A DNA stretch of 64,000 nucleotides from Selenomonas sp. Its GTDB lineage: Bacteria > Bacillota_C > Negativicutes > Selenomonadales > Selenomonadaceae. The stretch lies in the NCBI RefSeq assembly GCF_024693525.1, contig NZ_JAILKR010000062.1:42082-106081 (forward strand). The letters are read 5' to 3'. Below are positions 24,763-33,909 of this stretch, piece after piece; position 1 is the first letter of the stretch; each line of letters begins with the position of its first letter. The notes under the pieces were generated by a model. The model saw only the letters and a list, made by a program, of their open reading frames with translations. It ran no database searches and was not told where the DNA came from. Position numbers and translations under genes: made by a program.

Positions 24763-27381
24763 TCACTTCGCCTCCGCCCAGTTCTTGCCACTGTGAATAT
24801 CAATCAACAGGGGCACCGAAAGCTTTGCCACCTGCTCCATGGATTCCTTGAGAATTTTGCTGACGGTTTCCCGTTCTTCCTCAGTGGTTTCCAGGACCAA
24901 TTCATCGTGAACCTGCAGCAGGATTCGGCTCTTGACTCCCGCTTCCTGCAAACGATGATACGCTTCAATCATGGCCAGCTTGATAATATCCGCGGCCGTT
25001 CCCTGAATCGGCGTATTCATTGCCATGCGTTCCGCCAGCGACCGCTGCATGAAGTTCCGGCTCTTGATGGCTGGCAGTTCACGGCGGCGGCCGTAAAGGG
25101 TCGTAACACAGCCCGTTTCATGAGCAGCAGACACCGTATCATCCATGAATTTGCGGATGCCTGGATAGCGCGTAAAATAACTATCGATATAACTTGCCGC
25201 TTCCTTCTTCGGAATGTGCAAATCGCGAGAAAGTCCATAGTCGCTGATGCCGTAGACAATGCCAAAGTTTACAGCCTTAGCCCGGCTGCGAAGCGTCGGA
25301 GTGACTTCTGCCAAGGGCACGCCAAATACCTCTGAAGCCGTGCGGGCATGGATATCCTGATTTTGGCAGAAGGCATCGATAAAGCTTTCGTCCCCTGACA
25401 TATGGGCCAGCAGGCGCAGCTCAATCTGCGAATAATCGGCCGAAAGAAGGTAATCATAACCTTCCCCGGGCTCAAAGAGGGCGCGGATGGTCTTGCCTTC
25501 CTCTGTGCGCACCGGAATATTCTGCAAGTTCGGATCCGAACTGGAAAGCCGCCCCGTTGCAGTAACGGTCTGGTTGAAACTCGTGTGAACCCGTCCCGAT
25601 TCTGGGTGGATAAGCTCCCCAATGGAATCGAGATAGGTGGATTTCAGTTTCGTCCACATCCGATAAGCCAAAATCTGTTCGATAATCGGATGCTGGAACC
25701 GCAGGGACTCCAATACCTCTGCATTGGTGGAGTAGCCCGTCTTAGTCTTTTTCGTTGGCGGAAGCTCCAAGCGTTCAAAGAGTATCTCTCCTAGCTGTTT
25801 GGGGGAATTGATATTAAACTCCGTCCCCGCCAGCACGTAGATATCCTGCTGAATTTCCTCAATCTTCTTGCCAACTTCAGCGGCTTTCTCCTCAAGGCTT
25901 TTCCGGTTTACATAAACACCATTCTGCTCCATGACCGCCAAGACTTCCACCAAGGGCAGCTCGATTTCTTCATAGAGCTTTTTCATGCCCAATTCCTCAA
26001 GTTCAGCCGAAAGTTTCGGCTGAAGCTTGGCAATGAGTTTTGCCCTCCAGACAGCCTCCATTACCTCCTCATCAAAGGAATCAGGTACACTCTGCTCAGG
26101 GAAATACTGATGGGAAAGATTGGAAAGCTCGTATTTCGACAGTTCGGGATGAATAAGATAATCCGCCAGCTTGATGTCAAAAAACGCCTTGCCCGCCTTG
26201 ATTCCCCCGTGATAATACCGCTTCAAATCGTAAACCGTCACCGGTTTTTCCGCTTCCATAAACGCCAGCAGCTGCTGCCATGCCGGGGTATCGGCAGCCA
26301 CCAAGCCCGCATCACCAGCAGGCAAAGTAACCACCACGGCGCTGCCAAGCTGTTCAAAGGGCGCCTGCCCCGTAAAGATACCGCTGACCGCAATGGATTC
26401 AGCCTTAGTAAAAGCCGCTACCGCCTGTTTTTCATCCCATATTTCATAGGAAAGGTCGACGGGGGCCGCTTCCTGGATTTCCATGCCGGCAAACAATCCA
26501 TCATCAGATTCTCCATAGATTTTCGTGAAGTTCTTCCAAACCCCTCGTAACTCATAACGGTCGCAGAATTTCTTCATGGCAATGTGGTCTGGCGTGATGG
26601 CATAATCCTCCATCAAAAGCTCCATATCGGGAACTTGCAATTCAATGGTGGCAAGCTCCTTGGACAGGATTGCCTGGTCACGATTTTCTGTCAGGCGCTC
26701 CTTTAATTTCTTGCCGGAAATCGCCTCAATGTTGTCCAAGACATTTTCTAAGGTACCGTATTCTAGCAACAGTTTTGTTGCCGTTTTCGGCCCCACGCCA
26801 GGAACCCCCGGAATATTGTCGGAAGTATCGCCCATGAGTCCTTTAAGGTCAATCAGCCGAATCGGCTCGAAACCGTATTCCTCCCGGAATACTTCTTCGT
26901 CGTAGGCCTTAAGCTCCGATATCCCCTTCTTCGTCAGCATGACGCGAAGATTTTTGCGCACCAGCTGCAGCGCATCCTTATCGCCAGTGACAACCATGAC
27001 GTCATGACCAGCCGCAGCGGCCTTGGTTGCCAAGGTACCGATGATATCATCTGCCTCATAACGTTCTTTTTCGATAAAAGAAACGCCAAAAGCTGCTGCA
27101 AATTCATGCAGCAGCGGGATTTGGGCGAGGAGCTCTTCCGGGGTCTTGTCACGCGTTCCCTTGTATTCAGGATAGCGTTCCGTGCGGAACGTCTTCTTTC
27201 CCTTATCAAAGGCAATAACCAAAGAATCCGGTTTCAGTTCTCCCAACAGCTTGGTTAGCATGTTGGAAAAACCAAAAATCGCATTAGTCGGTTCACCCAG
27301 GGAATCCGTCAATGGCGGCAGCGCATAAAACGCACGATACATAAGGCTGCTGCCATCCAAAATCACAAAACGCTTGTTCAA
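24763..27381 (-). CDS. polA: DNA polymerase I
   Basis: 872 residues. The N-terminal 5'-nuclease domain (about 1-290) has VIAFDKGKKTFR and the metal-site block ERYEADDIIG. The polymerase domain (about 460-872) has LLSADYSQIELR, the O helix RSRAKAVNFGIVYG and the palm VHDELVLE. The intervening 3'-5' exonuclease-like domain has lost the DxE metal motif (SIAVSGIFTG stands where it should be), so proofreading is very likely absent, as in Bacillus PolA. The start is TTG at 27381 with GAGGAGG upstream. Gap filling and primer removal in replication and repair. Confidence 0.96.
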   Translation of the reverse strand: MNKRFVILDGSSLMYRAFYALPPLTDSLGEPTNAIFGFSNMLTKLLGELKPDSLVIAFDKGKKTFRTERYPEYKGTRDKTPEELLAQIPLLHEFAAAFGVSFIEKERYEADDIIGTLATKAAAAGHDVMVVTGDKDALQLVRKNLRVMLTKKGISELKAYDEEVFREEYGFEPIRLIDLKGLMGDTSDNIPGVPGVGPKTATKLLLEYGTLENVLDNIEAISGKKLKERLTENRDQAILSKELATIELQVPDMELLMEDYAITPDHIAMKKFCDRYELRGVWKNFTKIYGESDDGLFAGMEIQEAAPVDLSYEIWDEKQAVAAFTKAESIAVSGIFTGQAPFEQLGSAVVVTLPAGDAGLVAADTPAWQQLLAFMEAEKPVTVYDLKRYYHGGIKAGKAFFDIKLADYLIHPELSKYELSNLSHQYFPEQSVPDSFDEEVMEAVWRAKLIAKLQPKLSAELEELGMKKLYEEIELPLVEVLAVMEQNGVYVNRKSLEEKAAEVGKKIEEIQQDIYVLAGTEFNINSPKQLGEILFERLELPPTKKTKTGYSTNAEVLESLRFQHPIIEQILAYRMWTKLKSTYLDSIGELIHPESGRVHTSFNQTVTATGRLSSSDPNLQNIPVRTEEGKTIRALFEPGEGYDYLLSADYSQIELRLLAHMSGDESFIDAFCQNQDIHARTASEVFGVPLAEVTPTLRSRAKAVNFGIVYGISDYGLSRDLHIPKKEAASYIDSYFTRYPGIRKFMDDTVSAAHETGCVTTLYGRRRELPAIKSRNFMQRSLAERMAMNTPIQGTAADIIKLAMIEAYHRLQEAGVKSRILLQVHDELVLETTEEERETVSKILKESMEQVAKLSVPLLIDIHSGKNWAEAK

Positions 27382-27440
27382 GCAGGATTCCTCCTCAAAT
27401 TGTTCAGTTTATAGGTTACGATAACTTACAAGAAACTATT

Positions 27441-28601
27441 TTACTTCTTTGTTGCTTCTTTGTAAATCTGTTTCAAAGATTTTTTGCTTTTGTTGCTATC
27501 GACAGCCTTGTCATCAGCTTTCGGCTGCTTTTCCTCTACCTGCTGCGGGGTCTCAGTCGTTTTCTCTTCGGTCTTTACTTCCGGAGTTTCCGTCTTCGGT
27601 GCTTCCTCCTGTACCGGCGCAGTCAAAACGAACTGCTTAGCATCGTTGATGCTGCCCGTCAGGTTAAAAAGGGTCTTGGTGTCTTCGGCTTTGCAGTAAA
27701 GCACATCGCGTTTGTCAACACCTTCGGCACTGCCCAGGGTGCTGATGAGTTTATGCGTTGCTGCATCCCAGCCTAAGTTTACGTTAACGGCATTAGCCAA
27801 GTCAATCGCCGGCAGATAAGTCACACCATCTTTGGTGACCGCATTATTCGCCAGCTTTTTGCCATTGACATAGAGCGGATAGACTTTTCCCACATAGGTC
27901 GGATTGCCATCGGAAGCGTTGATTTTATTCTGGATATCCTCATCCGATTCAAAGTTGCCAACGCCATAGCCAGCCAGCCATTTATGAACATCGGCTACCG
28001 ACAATTTCTGCCAGCCATAACCATCCGGGTAAATGTAATAAACCACCGTATCATCCGGAGCCTTTTCCACCACTACGCGGTTATAGGTAATCTCAACTGG
28101 CGTGCCTACTTCCACCAGGTCATAAAGTGCCTCTACATCCTTTTCAAACATGCGCATGCAGCCATGGGATGCATAGGTGCCGATAGAAGACGGATTATTG
28201 GTACCATGAATGCCGATATTGCCTGTAACCGTCATCCAACGGTAACCCAGCGGACAATCCGGACCCGAGGGAATGGAATAGCCCGTAGCCGGGTCCGTCC
28301 AAGTCGGGTTTACTTCTTTTTCGCGAATCTTATAATAGCCCGTCGGAGTCGGCGTGTAGGCTGTTCCCGGAGCAATCGGATACAGGCGAATCTTCGTCGG
28401 CCCCTGATAAAGTGCCAAAGAACGGGCAGCCAGGTTGATGCTAATCTTCATCGGCTGCTCTACCTTCTGGGTCTGAGCCGGCTGTGCAGCTGTTTCCTCA
28501 ACTGGCGCTGCACTGACCATATTAGCCGAAAGTCCAGCTGCCGACCCCGTAATCATCATAGCGCCCAACATACCTGCGCAAACTTTTTCCCACATAATCA
28601 T
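27441..28601 (-). CDS. L,D-transpeptidase (YkuD) with copper-amine-oxidase-like domain
   Basis: 386 residues with a signal peptide (CAGMLGAMMITGSAAGLSANM). The YkuD domain (about 50-200) has the active-site pattern IGIHGTNNPSS ... YASHGCMRM with the catalytic Cys, so it forms 3-3 peptidoglycan cross-links or anchors proteins in the periplasm. A second domain (KVYPLYVNGKKLANNAVTK, VTYLPAIDLANA) resembles the copper-amine-oxidase N-terminal repeat common in Negativicutes envelope proteins. The tail is a long Glu/Thr/Lys linker ending in a Lys-rich stretch. Own promoter; monocistronic or leading into polA 59 bp downstream. Confidence 0.9.
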   Translation of the reverse strand: MIMWEKVCAGMLGAMMITGSAAGLSANMVSAAPVEETAAQPAQTQKVEQPMKISINLAARSLALYQGPTKIRLYPIAPGTAYTPTPTGYYKIREKEVNPTWTDPATGYSIPSGPDCPLGYRWMTVTGNIGIHGTNNPSSIGTYASHGCMRMFEKDVEALYDLVEVGTPVEITYNRVVVEKAPDDTVVYYIYPDGYGWQKLSVADVHKWLAGYGVGNFESDEDIQNKINASDGNPTYVGKVYPLYVNGKKLANNAVTKDGVTYLPAIDLANAVNVNLGWDAATHKLISTLGSAEGVDKRDVLYCKAEDTKTLFNLTGSINDAKQFVLTAPVQEEAPKTETPEVKTEEKTTETPQQVEEKQPKADDKAVDSNKSKKSLKQIYKEATKK

Positions 28602-28651
28602 AATCTCTTTTCTTTCTAAGATTTACTGTAAAATTAACAGTTACTTTTAAT

Positions 28652-28680
28652 ATCCTAACATCTTTGGTCCCTATTTGCAA
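28652..28680 (-). promoter_or_regulatory. Promoter of the L,D-transpeptidase gene
   Basis: Minus strand TTGCAA (28675-28680), 17-bp spacer, TAGGAT (28652-28657), about 50 bp before the ATG. Confidence 0.5.
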
Positions 28681-28685
28681 GTTAA

Positions 28686-28717
28686 AAGGCCCTTCCGATT
28701 TCATTAGGAAAGGCCTT
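28686..28717 (-). terminator. Terminator of the EF-G-like gene
   Basis: Stem AAGGCCCTTCC / GGAAAGGCCTT with one mismatch, 10-11 base loop, T run on the minus strand, 24 bp after the stop. Confidence 0.8.
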
Positions 28718-28741
28718 ATTCCTTCTTAATTGCACCCATTA

Positions 28742-30805
28742 TTATCTTGCATTAGCCGCCTCGATGATGGCTTCCGCCGCCCGCTCCGGAACCGGTTCAT
28801 AGCGGGCAAATTCCAGCTCATAGGACCCCCGGCCCTGGGTCAGGGAACGAAGTTCCGTGGCAAACTTATAAAGTTCCGCCTGGGGTATTAGCGCTTGAAT
28901 TTCGCTCATATCCCGCTCTTTGCTGTCAACACCTAAGACATGGGCGCGTTTGCTGTTAAGCCGTCCCATGACATCTCCAAGATAATACTCAGGAGTAAGC
29001 ACCTTGATGGTCTCAATGGGTTCTAGCAGAATCGGCGCTGCCTCCATGACGCCTTTTTTGATAGCGATAGCCGCCGCTGTCTTAAAGGCCGCTTCCGAAG
29101 AGTCAACAGGGTGATAGGAGCCGTCGTAAAGATTGACCTTTACATCCACCACCGGATAACCGGCCAACACCCCTTGGGCCAAAGTCTCCGCCGTCCCCTT
29201 CTCCACTGCGGGAATATACTGTTTTGGCACACTGCCGCCAAAAATCGTCTCGGAAAATTCGTTGCCGGTGCCGGCATCCCGAGGCCCAATTTCCAGCCAA
29301 ACATCACCGAACTGACCATGACCACCGCTTTGTTTCTTGTGACGCCCTTGCACCTTGACAGTCTTGCGGATAGTCTCCCGATAGGGAATCCGCGGCTCCG
29401 CTAAATCCAGCTGCGCCCCAAATTTCCGCTCAAGCTTTTCTGCCAAAATCTCCAAATGTACCTCACCAATCCCACGGACTATGGTCTCACCGGTTTCCTG
29501 ATTTTTTTCCACCAGCAGCGTGGGATCCTCATCCTGCTGTTTTGCCAAGGCACCAAAAACTTTATCCTCCTCACCCTTCTTATGCGCTGAGGCAGCCATT
29601 TCCAGCATGGCTGTCGGATAAAGAATCCCTTCATACTGAATGGCGTCGTTCTTATCGCAAAGGGTGTCCCCAGTCTTTACTTGCTGCAGCTTCGTTGTTA
29701 CCACGATGTCGCCAGCTGCCGCCACATTCAAATTATGCTGTTGTTTGCCCTGCAGCGTAAACAGCGTACCGATTCGCTCCTCCGTATCCTTATTCGGGTG
29801 ATTGTAGGAAATATCCCCACGCATTTCACCGGAAAGAATGCGAATATAGCTCTGACGTCCCACAAAGGGATCCACAATTGTCTTAAACACTTGAGCCGAA
29901 AAAGCATCTTCTGTATGACGCTCCTTGAGTTCGCCGCTCACGGGGTCCATGCCAATGGAGACCTTGAAATAAGGAGTTGGCATATACTCCACCAAATCGT
30001 TCATGAGCTTGCGCATGCCGATGTTCTGTTTTGCCGAACCGCAAAACACGGGAAAAATCTTGCCGGCTTGTATGCCTTCGATCAAAGCTGCCGCCGTTTC
30101 TACTTCGCTGATTTCCGTTCCTTCGATATATTTTTCCAGCAATTCATCGTTGAACTCGGAAATCGACTCAATCATCTTCTGACGGGCCTGCTCGACTTCC
30201 TCCTTCATATACTCTGGCACATCGTCTTTGACGACTTCCTTATCGTGGGTGACAATCTTCATATGCAGGGAGAGCAAATCCACCACCCCCTGGAAGGCAG
30301 CTTCTTTGCCGATTGGCAACTGTACAGGAACGACGCCATCGCCAAAGCGCACGCGAAGCTCTTCGACCACACCGTAAAAGTCAGCATGCTCCCGATCCAT
30401 CTTATTAATAAAGAAAGCTCGGGGCAATTCGTTTTCCTCAGCATACCACCAGGCATTTTCCGTACCGGACTTGATGCCCGAGGAAGCCGATATCACAATC
30501 AAAGCGCTGTCGGCTGCCGCCATAGCGCCTTTAACATCACCGACAAAATCAGGATACCCCGGGGTATCGATGAAGTTCAGTTTGAAGTCACGCCATTCGC
30601 ATGCGGCCAGTTTCAAATTAACCGTCATGCCGCGTTTGGTTTCTTCCGGCTCATAATCCAGCGCACTGGTGCCATCCTCGACATTGCCAAGGCGCTTAAC
30701 GGCTTCTGCATCAAACAGGCAGGCATCTAATAAACTGGTCTTCCCCGTTTTTCCATGACCTACCACAGCAATGTTCCGGATATTGGCACTTTTATAGTTC
30801 TTCAT
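28742..30805 (-). CDS. EF-G paralogue (EF-G2-type translation GTPase)
   Basis: 687 residues, full EF-G length and domain order: G domain (VVGHGKTGKTSLL, DTPGYPDF, NKMDREH), then domains II-V. The P-loop form with TGKTS and the absence of the usual switch I sequence place it with the EF-G2 paralogues rather than with the canonical fusA, which normally sits in the rpsL-rpsG-tuf operon. EF-G2 proteins bind ribosomes, but their cellular role is poorly defined. GGGAGGG precedes the ATG. Single gene with its own terminator. Confidence 0.88.
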   Translation of the reverse strand: MKNYKSANIRNIAVVGHGKTGKTSLLDACLFDAEAVKRLGNVEDGTSALDYEPEETKRGMTVNLKLAACEWRDFKLNFIDTPGYPDFVGDVKGAMAAADSALIVISASSGIKSGTENAWWYAEENELPRAFFINKMDREHADFYGVVEELRVRFGDGVVPVQLPIGKEAAFQGVVDLLSLHMKIVTHDKEVVKDDVPEYMKEEVEQARQKMIESISEFNDELLEKYIEGTEISEVETAAALIEGIQAGKIFPVFCGSAKQNIGMRKLMNDLVEYMPTPYFKVSIGMDPVSGELKERHTEDAFSAQVFKTIVDPFVGRQSYIRILSGEMRGDISYNHPNKDTEERIGTLFTLQGKQQHNLNVAAAGDIVVTTKLQQVKTGDTLCDKNDAIQYEGILYPTAMLEMAASAHKKGEEDKVFGALAKQQDEDPTLLVEKNQETGETIVRGIGEVHLEILAEKLERKFGAQLDLAEPRIPYRETIRKTVKVQGRHKKQSGGHGQFGDVWLEIGPRDAGTGNEFSETIFGGSVPKQYIPAVEKGTAETLAQGVLAGYPVVDVKVNLYDGSYHPVDSSEAAFKTAAAIAIKKGVMEAAPILLEPIETIKVLTPEYYLGDVMGRLNSKRAHVLGVDSKERDMSEIQALIPQAELYKFATELRSLTQGRGSYELEFARYEPVPERAAEAIIEAANAR

Positions 30806-30892
30806 CGATATTCCCTCCCATTATTTTGATATTATCAGTATTCTCCGACTTTTCTTCATTTTCCTGCTAAAATTTTCAGATTATGCAAAAAA

Positions 30893-30920
30893 AGGAGTCA
30901 TCTCCTACGAGATGACTCCT
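30893..30920 (-). terminator. Terminator of the gammaCA-ndk-adenosyltransferase genes
   Basis: 12-bp perfect stem AGGAGTCATCTC / GAGATGACTCCT, 4-base loop, T7 on the minus strand; it starts right after the stop codon at 30923. Confidence 0.9.
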
Positions 30921-30922
30921 CT

Positions 30923-31420
30923 TTATGCTTGTTCTTCAAAACGCATCAGCAAAAAGCAATAATCCGAGATACGGTTTAAATAGCGACGGTCGGATTCCGC
31001 AATGGCCGTTTCCTGGGCCAAGCGGCAGGCAGCGCGTTCTGCACGGCGGGCAATGGTGCGCGCCATGTCCAACATAGCCCCAGCTTTGGTATCCCCGGGA
31101 ATCAAAAAGCACTTCAACGGCGGCAGCTTTTCTTCTAGTTCCGCAATGGCTCCTTCAATTTCCGTCACCGTCTCAGCCGTGATATACGGCGCTTTGTTAA
31201 GGCTGGCAAAATCAGCCATCAAAAGGGAAAGCTGCTTTTGCAACGCTAAGATACGGTCTTTCACCTCAGCCTTGGTGGCAAAAGCCCTGGCCATCGAAAG
31301 GGCCGAACCGGCTTCGTCAATCGTGCCGTAAACCTCTACCCGCAGGCAGCTTTTTTCCACCCGTTCACCGGTATAGAGGCTTGTTGTCCCCTTATCCCCT
31401 GTCTTGGTCGTAACGCTCAT
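30923..31420 (-). CDS. pduO: Corrinoid adenosyltransferase, PduO type
   Basis: 165 residues. The N-terminal ATP-binding motif TKTGDKGTTSLYTGERV and the conserved helix RTIARRAERA are those of PduO-type ATP:cob(I)alamin adenosyltransferases, which make coenzyme B12 by adding the 5'-deoxyadenosyl group. This fits a propionate-forming anaerobe using methylmalonyl-CoA mutase, which is inference. AAGGAG precedes the ATG, 30 bp after ndk. Confidence 0.93.
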   Translation of the reverse strand: MSVTTKTGDKGTTSLYTGERVEKSCLRVEVYGTIDEAGSALSMARAFATKAEVKDRILALQKQLSLLMADFASLNKAPYITAETVTEIEGAIAELEEKLPPLKCFLIPGDTKAGAMLDMARTIARRAERAACRLAQETAIAESDRRYLNRISDYCFLLMRFEEQA

Positions 31421-31450
31421 GGTATCGCGCTCCTTAGGAAATACTTCGAA

Positions 31451-31888
31451 TTACTCCATTGCCTCATACTGACCGTCTAAAATCTCGGTCTCATTAAAGA
31501 AAATATGAATTTCCCGGTTCGCACTCTCCACCGAATCGGAAGCATGAACCGCATTGCGTCGGCCATTAGCCGCAAACTGTTTGCGGATGGTCCCTTCCTC
31601 TGCCTCAGCAGGGTTCGTCTTGCCGTTGAGCTTTCTTACCTTCGCAATGACATCTTCACCCTCTAAAACCATGGCAATAATCGGTGCCGAAGTCATAAAG
31701 CCTACCAAATCGTTATAATAGGGACGGCCGATGTGCTCCTCATAGTGAATCGAAGCCAGCCGCTCATCCATTTTCAGAAGTTTCATGGCTACAATACGGA
31801 AGCCCTCAGCCTCGTAGCGCTTGATGATATCCCCGCTGTAGTGTTTAGTAAAGGCATCTGGTTTAATGAGTACGAGTGTTTTTTCCAT
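31451..31888 (-). CDS. ndk: Nucleoside diphosphate kinase
   Basis: 145 residues. The phospho-accepting His lies in RRNAVHASDS, and the nucleotide-site Lys in TLVLIKPDAF is present. It transfers the gamma phosphate between nucleoside triphosphates and diphosphates. The ATG at 31888 (MEKTLVLIK) follows AAGGGGA by about 11 bp; the in-frame extension upstream overlaps the previous gene and lacks homology. Part of the cluster with the gamma-carbonic-anhydrase-like gene and pduO. Confidence 0.96.
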   Translation of the reverse strand: MEKTLVLIKPDAFTKHYSGDIIKRYEAEGFRIVAMKLLKMDERLASIHYEEHIGRPYYNDLVGFMTSAPIIAMVLEGEDVIAKVRKLNGKTNPAEAEEGTIRKQFAANGRRNAVHASDSVESANREIHIFFNETEILDGQYEAME

Positions 31889-31923
31889 TACTATAAAGTC
31901 CCCTTGTATCTTATTAAAATTAC

Positions 31924-32442
31924 TCAAAGCAATTCTGCTTTGTAATTTTCTGCTACCAGCTGATAGTTCATGGCCGATTCATGAAGAGCCTGCAATTCAT
32001 CCTCACGCAAGGAACGAATGATTTGAGCCGGATTGCCATAAACCAGTGAATTGGACGGAATTTTTTTATGCTGAGTCAAAATTGTCCCAGCTCCAATGAT
32101 TACATTATCGCCAATCTCCGTATATCCTAGGATTATGGACCCCATGCCAATCAGGCAATTGTTTCCAATTTTCCTGGCATGGATGATGGCGTTGTGCCCA
32201 ATGATAACTTCATCGCCGATTTCCGTCGGTACGTCGGCCATAACGTGAATCGTCGCATTATCCTGAATGTCCGTATTCCGGCCAATCTTGATTGGTTGGA
32301 AGTCTCCACGAACCACGGTACTGAACCACAAGCTGGAACCCTCACCGATTTCAACATCACCGATTACGGCAGCCGTTGGTGCAATAAAGACGCTCGGATC
32401 GATTTTTGGGGCAACGGATTTATACGGAATAATGGTACTCAT
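31924..32442 (-). CDS. Gamma-carbonic-anhydrase-like hexapeptide-repeat protein
   Basis: 172 residues built of left-handed beta-helix hexapeptide repeats (IGDVEIGEGSSLWF, IGDEVIIGHNAIIH, IGDNVIIGAGTIL). The metal-binding histidines of the gamma-CA/YrdA group are present (NATIHV, IGHNAIIHARK). Relatives bind zinc or iron; carbonic anhydrase activity is proven only for some. GGAGGGG lies before the ATG at 32442; an ATG 6 codons earlier is less well placed. Confidence 0.9.
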   Translation of the reverse strand: MSTIIPYKSVAPKIDPSVFIAPTAAVIGDVEIGEGSSLWFSTVVRGDFQPIKIGRNTDIQDNATIHVMADVPTEIGDEVIIGHNAIIHARKIGNNCLIGMGSIILGYTEIGDNVIIGAGTILTQHKKIPSNSLVYGNPAQIIRSLREDELQALHESAMNYQLVAENYKAELL

Positions 32443-32542
32443 GAGAAATCCCCTCCTCAAGATTCAGACATCAACTATTTTGTGAACCAATTCTGATATC
32501 TTTGTCCTTAATTATAGCCTTTTTTTGACAATTCCGCAACAA

Positions 32543-33784
32543 CTAATCGACAGAATCCGAACGAACCACGATACTTCGATAAATCTTTAGCTGCTCAGCG
32601 CGAATCCATTCCCCAATTTTCTTGCCAGTATAATTCGCCGGACAATCTCGGCCACTGACCTGCTTCATCTTTTCCACATAGGCCTCTCCCCGTTGCAGAT
32701 AATCCGGTAAACTTTGATGGTCCGCCATAATCACCGCCCGAAATTCCGGCCAGGACAAATTTGACCGGTCAACCTTCAGCAACAAATCCACAATCTTCGC
32801 CTCTTTGCGAATTAGGGGTGCCCGCATGTGTTCGGCAATGACGAAGGCTCCGGCTTGCAACCAATCCTTTGGCAGCGTCATGCGCTTATTCCAGTCCGTT
32901 ATCACCGCCAGGCCCCGTTCCTCGTGACCATAATGATGGGGCTCCATTTCCTTCGGTGTCATGCCTTTTCCCAAATCATGAACCAAACCGGCAAACCGCG
33001 CCAGCACCGAATCGGTTTGCTCCGCCACTTTATCTACTACCAACATCGTATGCTCAAAGGCATCCCCCTCGGGATGAAAAGCCGTCGGCTGTGTTTTGCC
33101 AATCAGTGCAAAAAGCTCGGGAAAGGTAATCGCCAGCAGTCCGGCGCGATTTAAGCAGCGAAAAAAATGGGAGGGTTTCGGCGACAGCAAAGCCCGGCGC
33201 AATTCTCCTAGCAACCGCTCAGCTGGTTCTGCGGCCAGTTCTTCCCGGCAGGCTGCCATCAAGGAATAGGTCTCATCATCGATCGTATAGCCAAACTCTG
33301 CCGCCTGCCGAGCGGCGCGAAGTGCCCGGACCGGGTCTTCACAAAAATGCTTGGATATGGCCCGGATTATCCCCCGACGAATATCCTCTGCTCCCCCATA
33401 TAAGTCATGAATCTTCTTCTCGGGCAGTTCCATTGCCAGACTGTTAATGGTGGTATCCCGCCGGTACAAATCCTCTTCCAAAGTCACCGAAGAATCGTAT
33501 TCCACGGAAAAGCCGCAGTATCCGCTGCCAATTTTTCGTTCTTTGCGGGCAAAAGCCACTTCCGATTTCTTGCCATCTATCGCCACCAAATAAACAGGAA
33601 AGGATTTACCGACTTTTTCCGCCATGGGAAAGAGTGCCGCAAATCGTTGCTCCTCAATTCCCACTACCAGGTAATCTTTATCGTGGGCCTTCACGCCGCG
33701 AAGCTGGTCGCGCACCCAGCCCCCAACAATAAAGACACGAGCCCCACTGTTTTTCAATGCCGCCACAAAATCTGCTTCTCTCAT
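32543..33784 (-). CDS. cca: tRNA nucleotidyltransferase / poly(A) polymerase family with HD domain
   Basis: 413 residues. The nucleotidyltransferase core has GGWVRDQLRG, the metal carboxylates in HDKDYLVVG and the RRDTTINSLAME block; the RNA-binding neck and a C-terminal HD phosphohydrolase-like domain (LVHDLGKG) follow, as in E. coli Cca. It adds or repairs the 3' CCA of tRNAs. AGGAGG is 9 bp before the ATG at 33784; an upstream in-frame ATG would add 43 unrelated residues. An exact palindrome copy is at 32761. Confidence 0.9.
   Translation of the reverse strand: MREADFVAALKNSGARVFIVGGWVRDQLRGVKAHDKDYLVVGIEEQRFAALFPMAEKVGKSFPVYLVAIDGKKSEVAFARKERKIGSGYCGFSVEYDSSVTLEEDLYRRDTTINSLAMELPEKKIHDLYGGAEDIRRGIIRAISKHFCEDPVRALRAARQAAEFGYTIDDETYSLMAACREELAAEPAERLLGELRRALLSPKPSHFFRCLNRAGLLAITFPELFALIGKTQPTAFHPEGDAFEHTMLVVDKVAEQTDSVLARFAGLVHDLGKGMTPKEMEPHHYGHEERGLAVITDWNKRMTLPKDWLQAGAFVIAEHMRAPLIRKEAKIVDLLLKVDRSNLSWPEFRAVIMADHQSLPDYLQRGEAYVEKMKQVSGRDCPANYTGKKIGEWIRAEQLKIYRSIVVRSDSVD
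32761..32772. repeat. TTGACNNGTCAA palindrome (exact, CG centre)
   Basis: TTGACCGGTCAA within cca, encoding VDRSN. Confidence 0.75.
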
Positions 33785-33862
33785 ACCACCATACCTCCTC
33801 ATTCCTGTATTGTAACAGAAAGAGCGGCAAGAAAAAATAGCCGACTTCATCCTGCCATAGAA

Positions 33863-33898
33863 AAAACCCGCCAGCTCCCTTGGGAACCAGCAGGCTTT
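33863..33898 (-). terminator. Terminator of the ACT-hom-thrB operon
   Basis: On the minus-strand RNA a 17-bp stem forms (AAAGCCUGCUGGUUCCC with GGGAGCUGGCGGGUUUU, including G-U pairs) with a tiny loop and a U run, 12 bp past the thrB stop. Confidence 0.8.
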
Positions 33899-33909
33899 GT
33901 ATCGAAACC

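Noticed and set aside
26986..27005. A TGACGTCA palindrome in polA
   Set aside because: It differs from the repeated family in having no spacer and occurs once; likely chance.
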